Both the position numbers and the translations under genes were made by a program. Under the pieces are notes generated by a model. It saw only the letters and a list, made by a program, of their open reading frames with translations. It made no database searches and had not been told where the DNA came from. From Celeribacter naphthalenivorans (lineage in GTDB: Bacteria; Pseudomonadota; Alphaproteobacteria; Rhodobacterales; Rhodobacteraceae), in contig NZ_JAIVLK010000006.1 of assembly GCF_020524585.1 (NCBI RefSeq), positions 186,001 to 250,000 of the forward strand: a stretch of 64,000 bases of DNA. Direction: 5' to 3'. Positions 57,252 to 64,000 of the stretch are shown in pieces (positions within the stretch are counted from its first letter, which is position 1; each line of letters begins with the position of its first letter).

Positions 57252-58424
57252 TTAGCGGATGTCGATGGTCTCATAGGCCCCATCGGTGATCGTGTAGTAG
57301 CGGTAAGATCCCGCAGCTTCACCCGGCCCGATCAGTTCCACATTGGTGGCGCCGACATAGTCGATGTCACCGCCTGCGGCGAGAATATCGAGCGCTTTCT
57401 CGAAGTCACCCGGAAGGATTTTTTCGCCCGGCGCATTGGCCACATCGAGAAGGTTGGCCGCCACGGCCTCTTTGGTCGCTTCGCCGCCTTTGGCCATCGC
57501 AAGAGCGATCAGAGCGCCCGCGTCATAGCTTTCGCGCGTGTAGGTGCTGTCGACCAGAATGCCGGCTTCGGTGCCCAGCTCGGTGAAACGATCAGTGCCT
57601 TCGCCCTCGGCCCAGGGAACGACGCCCAGCGAACCTTCAACCATATCGGCAAGCCCCAGAAGGCTCTGACCATACATACCGTCGCCCACGAGGAAGGTGT
57701 CAAACGCGCCGGTGTCGATCGAAGATTGCAGAATGTTCTTGCCGCCCTGATCGATGTAGCCCAGCACCACAAGCATTTCACCGCCTGCGGAGGCCAGTGC
57801 AGCCACCTCTGCGGAATAATCTGCCTTGCCATCTTCATGCGAGGCGCTCAGCGTGATTTCACCATCGTAATTGGCGGCGAAAGCATCGGCGAGGCCTTTG
57901 CCGTAGTCGGAGTTGTTGTAGGTCACGGCCACGGAGGTGATGCCTTTTTCTTCCAGCACATCGGCCAGAATTTCGCCCTGACGCGCGTCAGAGGGCGAGG
58001 TGCGGAAGAACAGACCGTTGTCTTCGATCGAGCTCAGGCCCGGCGAAGTTGCGGAGGGGGACACCATGACCACGCCGTTCGGCACGGCCACATTGGACAG
58101 CACAGCCCCCGTCACGCCGGAACAATCCGCGCCGACAATCGCGAGTACGCCATCGGAGGTCACCAAACGCTCCGCCGCCGCCGTGGCCGCAGAGGCATCC
58201 ACACAGGTGCTGTCCGCGCGCACGGAGGTGATGGTCGAGCCATCGAGGAATTTGCCCGTCTCGGAAATTTCCTTGAAGGCCAATTCGGCGCTGTCCGCCA
58301 TATGCGGCATGATGGTTTCAAGAGGCCCGGTGAACCCGAGCAGGATACCAATCTTGACATCTTCGGCAGAGCCCGCGCCCGCCATGAGGGTCGCAGCGGT
58401 GGAAGCCAGAAGCAGCTTTTTCAT
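57252..58424 (-). CDS. livJ: Branched-chain amino acid ABC transporter substrate-binding protein
   Basis: Periplasmic receptor of the system, 390 residues. Signal peptide residues 1-20 (MKKLLLASTAATLMAGAGSA) followed by a type I periplasmic-binding fold: VKIGILLGFTGPLETIMPHM, GVTGAVLSNVAVPNGVVMVS, GLFFRTSPSDARQGEILADV and YNNSDYGKGLADAF. First gene of the operon, so its promoter is in 58425-58736. Ligand could be Leu/Ile/Val or another amide or amino acid. Confidence 0.94.
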   Translation of the reverse strand: MKKLLLASTAATLMAGAGSAEDVKIGILLGFTGPLETIMPHMADSAELAFKEISETGKFLDGSTITSVRADSTCVDASAATAAAERLVTSDGVLAIVGADCSGVTGAVLSNVAVPNGVVMVSPSATSPGLSSIEDNGLFFRTSPSDARQGEILADVLEEKGITSVAVTYNNSDYGKGLADAFAANYDGEITLSASHEDGKADYSAEVAALASAGGEMLVVLGYIDQGGKNILQSSIDTGAFDTFLVGDGMYGQSLLGLADMVEGSLGVVPWAEGEGTDRFTELGTEAGILVDSTYTRESYDAGALIALAMAKGGEATKEAVAANLLDVANAPGEKILPGDFEKALDILAAGGDIDYVGATNVELIGPGEAAGSYRYYTITDGAYETIDIR

Positions 58425-58736
58425 ATGGAAATACTCCCTGTTTTGGATCTTGTCCTAGGGCGGAGACTAGACGGGCTTTGATCGGATGGAAAGATATGCC
58501 GCGGCGTTTCGCGCTCGGATTTGGGGCATTTGCTCAAATTCTTCCGGGCCTGCGGGTCTGGTGGGTGCCGTTGCTGCGGGTTTTTGCCGTTCGAAGGGCT
58601 TGGGGCCCTGACCGACTCGGGCAGGCCTCGCCACCGCACCTTTCATTTGAAACCGGCAAAATTCGTATTACGTCAGACAAAACACCGAAAACCAAACACT
58701 GAGACCTTCCCCCCGACCTGAGAAAGGCCTTTTTCG
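58425..58736. other. Gene-free gap with divergent promoters
   Basis: 312 bases between livJ (minus) and the sugar dehydrogenase gene (plus). No gene with a ribosome site or proper codon use was found. It must contain both promoters, but no operator is obvious. Confidence 0.5.
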
Positions 58737-59840
58737 ATGTCTCTCATCCTCTCCCGTCTTGTCACGCCGCTTATTGCCAGTGTGTCTCTCGTTCTTCCCA
58801 CGTCGTCATTGGCCGCAGATCGCATGGCCGGGACCACGCCCGTTGCCGTCACCGAGGTTGTGAGCGGTCTGGACGAGCCTTGGGCGATTGCGTTCCTGCC
58901 TGAAGGCGGCGTGTTGATCAGCGAGATCGATGGGCGGCTTTTGCATGTCCAAAACGGCGCGGTCACCGTGGTCAAAGGCACGCCGGAGGTCTGGGAAAGT
59001 GGGCAGGGTGGTCTTTTGGACATCATGATCCCGCGTGATTTCTCTGAGAGCCGTGAGGTGTTTCTCAGCTATTCCAAACCGATGCGCGGCGGTGCAGGCA
59101 CCGCGCTTGGTGTCGGGCGGCTCGAAGACGACCGGCTTGTTGATTTTCAGGATCTCTTTGTGATGGCGGAGGGCAGCCGTAAAGGCCAGCATTTCGGCTC
59201 CCGCATTGTCGAGGCGACGGATGGCACGATCTACCTCACTGTCGGCGAACGTGGCGAGCGTGAGGCGGCGCAGGACAAGAGCCGCGCCAATGGATCGGTG
59301 CTGCGGATCAATCGTGACGGCACCATTCCGGCGGACAATCCGTTTCTGGGCGATGACGTCCTCCCCGCGCTCTGGTCCTACGGCCACCGCAACCCGCAAG
59401 GCGCGGCGCTTGACGGGCAGGGCCAGCTTTGGGTCAACGAACACGGGCCACAGGGCGGTGACGAGATCAATCTGGTCGCCAAAGGTGCCAACTATGGCTG
59501 GCCTCTGACGAGCTACGGCGAGAATTACGGCGGCGGGCGTTTCGCGCCTCAGACGCTTGACGGCACAGAGCCGCCCGCCCATCAATGGACCCCCTCCATC
59601 GCGCCCTCGGGCTATGCGATCTACGAGGGCGATCTTTTCCCGGAGCTCAAAGGCAAGCATCTGATCGGGTCGCTGAAATTCGACTATATTTCGGTGATGG
59701 ACCCGGCCAGCTGGCAAGAGGAGCAATGGTCCTGGCCCGAAACAGGCCGCGTGCGCGACATCGCCTTGGCGCCGGATGGGGCGATCTGGTTTCTCTCGGT
59801 CGGGGAGGGTGCCGCCTACCGGATTGCACCGCGCGATTGA
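58737..59840 (+). CDS. PQQ-dependent soluble aldose dehydrogenase-like protein
   Basis: A 367-residue periplasmic beta-propeller of the YliI/Asd group. Signal peptide ends near SSLAAD. Family motifs include LDEPWAIAFLPEGGVLISEI, GQGGLLDIMIPRDFSESREV, HFGSRIVEATDGTIYLTVGE, WSYGHRNPQGAALDGQGQLW, NEHGPQGGDEINL and NYGWPLTSYGENY. It probably oxidises aldoses with PQQ; PQQ synthesis genes are not in the window, so the cofactor might come from elsewhere in the genome or the medium. Confidence 0.9.
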   Translation: MSLILSRLVTPLIASVSLVLPTSSLAADRMAGTTPVAVTEVVSGLDEPWAIAFLPEGGVLISEIDGRLLHVQNGAVTVVKGTPEVWESGQGGLLDIMIPRDFSESREVFLSYSKPMRGGAGTALGVGRLEDDRLVDFQDLFVMAEGSRKGQHFGSRIVEATDGTIYLTVGERGEREAAQDKSRANGSVLRINRDGTIPADNPFLGDDVLPALWSYGHRNPQGAALDGQGQLWVNEHGPQGGDEINLVAKGANYGWPLTSYGENYGGGRFAPQTLDGTEPPAHQWTPSIAPSGYAIYEGDLFPELKGKHLIGSLKFDYISVMDPASWQEEQWSWPETGRVRDIALAPDGAIWFLSVGEGAAYRIAPRD

Positions 59841-60020
59841 CGTTTCCGCGCAGGAATTAGGCGTTTGCATGGGATTTCTACGCCCACTCCCGATTGTTTT
59901 GGGTTTTCTCGCAGGCGTCTCGCCTCTATAAGTCTTCAGACTTCGTGCGCGCTACCGCTAACACTGGCGGATTTGGGCACATGAGGGAGGAGAATAAATA
60001 ACCGTTTTGGAGAAAAGACG

Positions 60021-61391
60021 ATGACGGATTGGGTGAAAACCGCATGGCGCAACAAACCGCGTGTGCAAATGCCCGACTATACGGACGAGGCCGCGCTGAA
60101 CGCTGTTGAGGCGCAGCTTGCCAAATATCCGCCGCTCGTCTTTGCAGGCGAGGCGCGCACCCTCAAGCGGGATCTGGCGAAAGCGTCGCGTGGCGAGGCC
60201 TTCCTTTTGCAAGGCGGCGATTGCGCCGAAAGCTTTGCCGAATTCGGTGGCGATCAGATCCGCGACACCTTCAAAGTCATGCTGCAAATGGCGATGGTTT
60301 TGACCTTTGGCGCGAAAGTGCCGGTGATCAAGGTGGGTCGCATGGCCGGCCAATTCGCCAAACCGCGCTCGGCGCCGACCGAGACCGTGGGAGGCGTGGA
60401 ACTGCCGTCTTACCGGGGCGACATCATCAATGGATTCGAATTCGATGAGGCCTCGCGCATCCCCGATCCGAACCGTATGCTGCAGGCCTACACACAGGCG
60501 GCGGCCTCGCTGAACCTGCTGCGCGCCTTCTCCAAAGGTGGTTTTGCCGACATTCACCGGGTGCACTCCTGGACGCTGGGCTTCACCGAATCCGATGAGG
60601 CCGAGAAATACCGCGACATGGCGAACCGCATTCAAGATGCGCTCGACTTCATGAAAGCGGCGGGCATGACGGCGGAACACAACCCCGATCTGCAAACCGT
60701 GGATTTCTACACCTCGCATGAGGCGCTTTTGCTGGAATACGAAGAGGCGCTGACCCGTGTGGACAGCACCACCGGCGCTACGATTGCGGGCTCCGGTCAC
60801 ATGATCTGGATCGGCGACCGCACGCGTCAGCCGGACGGCGCGCATGTCGAATTCTGCCGCGGCGTTCAGAACCCGATCGGCCTAAAATGCGGTCCCTCGA
60901 CCACGGCCGAAGACCTCAAGGTGCTGATGGGCAAACTCAACCCCGAAAACGAGGCCGGGCGTCTGACGCTCATCGCGCGTTTCGGTGCGGGCAAAGTGGC
61001 CGATCACCTGCCGCGTCTCATTGAGACGGTGAAAGCGGAAGGCGCCAATGTCGTCTGGTCCTGTGACCCGATGCATGGCAACACGATCAAATCCGAGAGC
61101 GGCTATAAAACCCGCCCCTTCGAACAGGTGCTTTCCGAGGTGCAGGAATTCTTCGCCGTGCACCGCGATCAGGGCACCATCCCGGGTGGCGTGCATTTCG
61201 AGATGACCGGCAAAGATGTGACCGAATGCACCGGCGGCCTGCGCGCGGTGACCGACGAGAACCTCGCCGACCGTTACCACACCGCTTGCGATCCGCGTTT
61301 GAACGCCTCTCAGTCGCTGGAACTGGCGTTCCTTGTGGCCGAAGAGCTGCAAAAAGGTCAGACCCCGGAGACGGTGGCGGCAACCGCCTAA
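60021..61391 (+). CDS. Class II 3-deoxy-7-phosphoheptulonate (DAHP) synthase
   Basis: Condenses phosphoenolpyruvate and erythrose 4-phosphate, first step of the shikimate pathway. The 456-residue product is the class II (plant and actinobacterial) type, with [46 protein letters not shown] and the C-terminal [18 protein letters not shown]. Metal ligands and PEP-binding residues of the class appear present. Monocistronic, with its own terminator. Often called aroG or aroF; I give no symbol because naming varies. Confidence 0.95.
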   Translation: MTDWVKTAWRNKPRVQMPDYTDEAALNAVEAQLAKYPPLVFAGEARTLKRDLAKASRGEAFLLQGGDCAESFAEFGGDQIRDTFKVMLQMAMVLTFGAKVPVIKVGRMAGQFAKPRSAPTETVGGVELPSYRGDIINGFEFDEASRIPDPNRMLQAYTQAAASLNLLRAFSKGGFADIHRVHSWTLGFTESDEAEKYRDMANRIQDALDFMKAAGMTAEHNPDLQTVDFYTSHEALLLEYEEALTRVDSTTGATIAGSGHMIWIGDRTRQPDGAHVEFCRGVQNPIGLKCGPSTTAEDLKVLMGKLNPENEAGRLTLIARFGAGKVADHLPRLIETVKAEGANVVWSCDPMHGNTIKSESGYKTRPFEQVLSEVQEFFAVHRDQGTIPGGVHFEMTGKDVTECTGGLRAVTDENLADRYHTACDPRLNASQSLELAFLVAEELQKGQTPETVAATA

Positions 61392-61414
61392 GGTCTTGCA
61401 AAATCAAGATGTTG

Positions 61415-61445
61415 AAAGCCGGGCTTTATGTCCGGCTTTTTTTAT
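61415..61445 (+). terminator. Terminator of the DAHP synthase gene
   Basis: AAAGCCGG (61415-61422) and CCGGCTTT (61432-61439) form a perfect 8-bp stem followed by a long T tract. Confidence 0.9.
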
Positions 61446-61456
61446 TTTCCGCGCTG

Positions 61457-61861
61457 TCAGTCGCCGCGATGGAAGATGAAGCAATTCTCAACCAACTCAT
61501 ATCCCGCCGCCTCATAGAACGACATCGCGCCGGGCGCGGAGAGCAGCAGATGCGTTTTGACCTCCGGCGCCGCTTTGACGGTTTCGCGCAACAAAGCCTT
61601 GCCGATGCCGCGCCCCTGAACCCGCGCGTCCACCGCGAGGTCGGAGCAATAGAGGCAATAGGAGAAATCGGTGACAGAGCGTGCCACGCCCACCAAATGC
61701 CCCGCCGTATCGCGTGCGGTGACGATCAGGTCGGAGTTCGCCAACATCTTGGCAATCCACTGCGGCTGATCGACCGGACGGCGTTCGGCCAATGTTGAGG
61801 CGGCCAGCAGCGAGAGAAATTCAGAGGCGGAGAGGTCGGGCTCGATGGCGTAGGTGATCAT
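61457..61861 (-). CDS. GNAT-family N-acetyltransferase
   Basis: A 134-residue single-domain acetyltransferase. The acetyl-CoA motif is AVDARVQGRGIGKALLRETV, preceded by the strand CLYCSDL; the C-terminal part ends FYEAAGYELVENCFIFHRGD. ATG 61861 follows AAAGGAG. The substrate cannot be told; amines, antibiotics and protein N-termini are all possible. Confidence 0.87.
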   Translation of the reverse strand: MITYAIEPDLSASEFLSLLAASTLAERRPVDQPQWIAKMLANSDLIVTARDTAGHLVGVARSVTDFSYCLYCSDLAVDARVQGRGIGKALLRETVKAAPEVKTHLLLSAPGAMSFYEAAGYELVENCFIFHRGD

Positions 61862-61909
61862 GGGCGCTCCTTTATGTCCCCGAGAGGAGCATGTGCCCGG
61901 CGAATTGAA

Positions 61910-61960
61910 AAGCAAAAAGGCGCGGCTCTCCGCCCCCCAATTGTCGGAGTGTGCCGCGCC
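61910..61960 (-). terminator. Terminator of the PAS_5 gene
   Basis: GGCGCGGC (61919-61926) pairs with GCCGCGCC (61953-61960), with an inner CTCCG (61928-61932)/CGGAG (61945-61949) stem. On the minus strand the outer arm is followed by TTTTTGCTTTT. Confidence 0.82.
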
Positions 61961-62006
61961 AGATGACCGTTGCCCTCACGGGGCAGGTCATATGAAATCC
62001 TGTTGC

Positions 62007-62732
62007 TTACTCGTCCGTTTTGACCAGACGCAGCACCGGCTTTGCGGGGCGCGGGGTCTCTTCCACCTTGTCCTGCGTCTCAGAGGTGGTGGATTTGCTG
62101 TCCTCATAGGCTTTTTTGGCCTCGGCGAAACCGGCAGGCACCGGCGTGCCTTTCGGCGTGGTGTCAAAGCTCTGATCCGCCGGATTGCCCAAGAGCGGGC
62201 GAGGCTGGATGTCCACCACTTCAAAACGGCGCGGCTGACGGCCAATCTCACCTTTGGACTGCAAGCACCCCAACACGCGGTTCACATCGCCCAAATCGGA
62301 TTTCAGCGGGCAGAGCAAAAGCTGCGCATCCATCGCGCCGCGCCCGATGCCGCGTTCAGCCTTAAGCGTGATAACGGTGATTTGCGGGGTCTCGAACACG
62401 GCTTCAAGCGCCTCGGAGAGTTTCGCGCGGCTTTCCGGCACGAACATCGCCGTCAACGGCATGCCGCGCACTTCCATCCCCATGAGATCGGTCAAATGCA
62501 TGCCAGCAAGGCGGAACCGGGCCACGCCGGGGGCAATGCGTTCGAGGATGAAAGCGAATTCCAGCGCCGATTGCATGCCGCGCGGGTCCACTTCGGAACG
62601 CGCCGGAACCGGACGCCCGTTACGCAGACCTTCCCAATAGGCCTCGACGGTTTTCAACGCCGGGAAATGCATCTCATTGCGGCGGGGCATGAGGGAGACG
62701 ACGTTGGAGCCACTGATATATTCAATTTTCAT
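62007..62732 (-). CDS. PAS_5-domain protein
   Basis: A 241-residue cytoplasmic protein whose first 155 residues form a PAS_5-type domain (FPALKTVEAYWEGLRNGR, PVPARSEVDPRGMQSALEFA, RFRLAGMHLTDLMGMEVRGM). The remaining 85 residues are charged and low complexity (SKSTTSETQDKVEETPRPAK), with no output domain. Single-PAS proteins of this kind include regulators linked to CtrA in Caulobacter (MopJ), but the relation is not shown here. A near-consensus CtrA box lies about 200 bases upstream. Confidence 0.85.
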   Translation of the reverse strand: MKIEYISGSNVVSLMPRRNEMHFPALKTVEAYWEGLRNGRPVPARSEVDPRGMQSALEFAFILERIAPGVARFRLAGMHLTDLMGMEVRGMPLTAMFVPESRAKLSEALEAVFETPQITVITLKAERGIGRGAMDAQLLLCPLKSDLGDVNRVLGCLQSKGEIGRQPRRFEVVDIQPRPLLGNPADQSFDTTPKGTPVPAGFAEAKKAYEDSKSTTSETQDKVEETPRPAKPVLRLVKTDE

Positions 62733-62931
62733 CTCAACACCTATTCAACTGTGCGATCCGGGGCCCGTGCCGGGTCCTCAAGCGGGTCTTATTATGGGGT
62801 CGGGCGGGCGTTCTGCCGCTGGCGAAAGGGGCACTGGACCGCTTTGGCTCCCGACGTTGTTTTGTGCGACGATCTCTCATCGCTGGCTTGACCTGAATAT
62901 GCCACGAGATTGCCTAAATTGGTGGAAAATC

Positions 62932-62946
62932 CTAACCATTGGTTAA
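62932..62946. promoter_or_regulatory. Near-consensus CtrA box (CTAA-N7-TTAA)
   Basis: CTAA-CCATTGG-TTAA at 62932-62946 has one mismatch to TTAA-N7-TTAA and is itself near-palindromic (TAACCATTGGTTA). It lies 200 bases upstream of the PAS_5 start and 390 bases upstream of gmk. Confidence 0.45.
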
Positions 62947-63143
62947 CATCTCGCAACAAAGCCTCGACAATACGGGGGTAAATCTTAGGAAACTGTAAAG
63001 GGTAACACCTCTGACGCGATACATTATCATTACATATCAATGCATTAAGATTTTTACGTCAGAAAAGATCGTTATCAGAGTTTTAACGTGATGCAGTTTT
63101 CTAAAATTTTATAGAACTCTCACAAAGCTGACAAAATAAGAAA

Positions 63144-63270
63144 GCCTGCCGCAAAAAAGGCAGAAATGTGACGCTGCATCTGCAAAGTGAGTCTCTTTGC
63201 GGCGGTCTAAAATCCAACGTTGCCACATTTGCCGCCCGTGCCGATGCTGGTCATGCCGCCAACGGGCGGC
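63144..63270 (+). promoter_or_regulatory. Stem-loop-rich leader region before gmk
   Basis: Three short inverted repeats follow one another: CTGCC/GGCAG (63146-63163), GCAAAG/CTTTGC (63182-63200, with GAGTC in the loop) and GCCGCCCGT/ACGGGCGGC (63231-63270, 22-nt loop). Their role is unknown; no known riboswitch is recognised. Confidence 0.35.
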
Positions 63271-63334
63271 TATAGACGAGACAAGAGCGCCGCCATAGAG
63301 CCATGGCAGGCACCAAACATGCGAAGGGTTCACT

Positions 63335-63997
63335 ATGCGCAGTGCAAACACGTCAGCCGAGCGACGCGGTCTTCTCATCATCCTGTCGTCGCCCTCGGGC
63401 GCCGGAAAATCGACGCTGGCGCGGCGTTTGATGGATTGGGACGAGACGCTGAGCTTTTCGGTCTCCGCCACCACACGCGCGCCGCGCGCGGGCGAAGAGG
63501 ACGGCGTGCATTACCATTTCGTCGACGAGCCGCGTTTCAAACAGATGGTCGCCGAGGGCGAAATGCTGGAGCACGCCCATGTGTTCGGCAATTTCTACGG
63601 CTCTCCCGCCGCACCAGTGCGCAAGGCCATAGAAGAGGGGCGCGATGTGCTCTTTGATGTCGATTGGCAGGGCGCGCAGCAAATCGCCAATTCCGTGCTG
63701 CGCGATCACGTGTTGTCGATCTTCGTGCTGCCGCCCTCGATCAAGGAGCTGCGGCGTCGGTTGGAAACCCGCGGTCAGGACAGTGCCGAGACCATCGGCA
63801 AGCGGATGGAGAAAAGCTGGGACGAGATCAGCCATTGGGATGGCTATGATTACGTGCTGGTGAATGACGATCTTGAGGTCAGTTTCGAGCGCCTCAAGAC
63901 GATCATCGCCGCCGAACGCCTGCGTCGGGTGCAACAGCCCGGTCTTATGGGGTTCGTGCGCGGACTTCAGTCGGAATTCGAGGAGGTGGAAGGATGA
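63335..63997 (+). CDS. gmk: Guanylate kinase
   Basis: Phosphorylates GMP to GDP, needed for GTP and thus for cyclic di-GMP. The 220-residue product has the P-loop [15 protein letters not shown], the GMP-binding [20 protein letters not shown] and [16 protein letters not shown]. Length is normal. ATG 63335 was used; no strong ribosome site is visible. The stop overlaps the ATG of the next gene. Confidence 0.95.
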   Translation: MRSANTSAERRGLLIILSSPSGAGKSTLARRLMDWDETLSFSVSATTRAPRAGEEDGVHYHFVDEPRFKQMVAEGEMLEHAHVFGNFYGSPAAPVRKAIEEGRDVLFDVDWQGAQQIANSVLRDHVLSIFVLPPSIKELRRRLETRGQDSAETIGKRMEKSWDEISHWDGYDYVLVNDDLEVSFERLKTIIAAERLRRVQQPGLMGFVRGLQSEFEEVEG

Positions 63998-64000
63998 CGC
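63994..64000 (+). CDS. Start of an unidentified gene cut by the right edge
   Basis: ATG 63994 overlaps the gmk TGA by four bases and follows GGAGGTGGAAGG. Only two codons are in the window (Met-Thr), so the product cannot be named. The overlap and ribosome site suggest a coupled gene. Confidence 0.4.

Larger units (their letters stand above)
62733..63334. other. 602-bp gene-free region between PAS_5 gene and gmk
   Basis: No credible gene. AT-rich from 62985 to 63130, then three stem-loops at 63144-63270 just before gmk. It holds the promoter region of the PAS_5 gene with the CtrA-like site at 62932-62946. Confidence 0.55.

Overview
The window reads as chromosomal DNA of an alphaproteobacterium of the Rhodobacteraceae (Roseobacter group). 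The basis is moderately high GC with alphaproteobacterial codon use, a SciP-like DUF1153 gene directly upstream of ctrA, LpxI instead of LpxH in the lipid A cluster, a GTTC-N7-GTTC LexA-type box, a class II DAHP synthase, a Usg protein, and an RTX protein ending in a Hint domain. The species cannot be fixed from the sequence. There is no rRNA, CRISPR array or phage module; the one tRNA is tRNA-Leu(CAA).

Layout. 1-3.2 kb: a truncated secreted protein and a 45-residue membrane peptide diverge from aroK-aroB. 3.4-9.5 kb: diguanylate cyclase, tandem universal stress protein, ssb, lytic transglycosylase, a periplasmic orphan, an AraC regulator and miaA. 9.6-23.2 kb: the large same-strand envelope and translation cluster pyrH, orphan, frr, uppS, cdsA, dxr, rseP, 43-aa membrane peptide, bamA, skp, fabZ, lpxA, lpxI, lpxB, small cytochrome c. 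It joins isoprenoid carrier synthesis, phospholipid precursor synthesis, outer membrane protein assembly and lipid A synthesis; many junctions are 4-bp overlaps. 23.2-30.6 kb: an LprI-like protein and mnmA, then sciP, ctrA, ligA, recG and a 40-aa membrane peptide behind a LexA-type box. 30.8-37.3 kb: a soluble chemoreceptor, an IscU-like protein, hisI, gluQ, trmFO, a LysR regulator and a DoxX-like membrane protein. 37.4-45.7 kb: two beta-barrel proteins, gyrA, usg, dsbB, a DedA/YqaA-type protein and a zinc metallopeptidase.

45.9-49.1 kb is the only clearly accessory stretch. tRNA-Leu is followed by two decayed transposases in opposite orientation, an orphan 449-aa membrane protein, and a gene-poor AT-rich zone. 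A 926-residue RTX/Hint protein follows. 52-58.4 kb holds a MocA-like nucleotidyltransferase and a complete branched-chain amino acid ABC operon (livJ, livG, livF, a small secreted protein, livH, livM). 58.7-64 kb holds a PQQ-type sugar dehydrogenase, class II DAHP synthase, a GNAT enzyme, a PAS_5 protein, and gmk at the right edge.

Most of the window is housekeeping. The most novel-looking items are: (1) the 40-aa single-span peptide behind a GTTC-N7-GTTC box, which could be an SOS-induced membrane peptide comparable in concept to Caulobacter SidA; (2) the orphan membrane protein beside the tRNA-Leu insertion-sequence remnants; (3) the RTX protein with a C-terminal Hint domain; (4) near-consensus CtrA boxes before ctrA and upstream of the PAS_5 gene.
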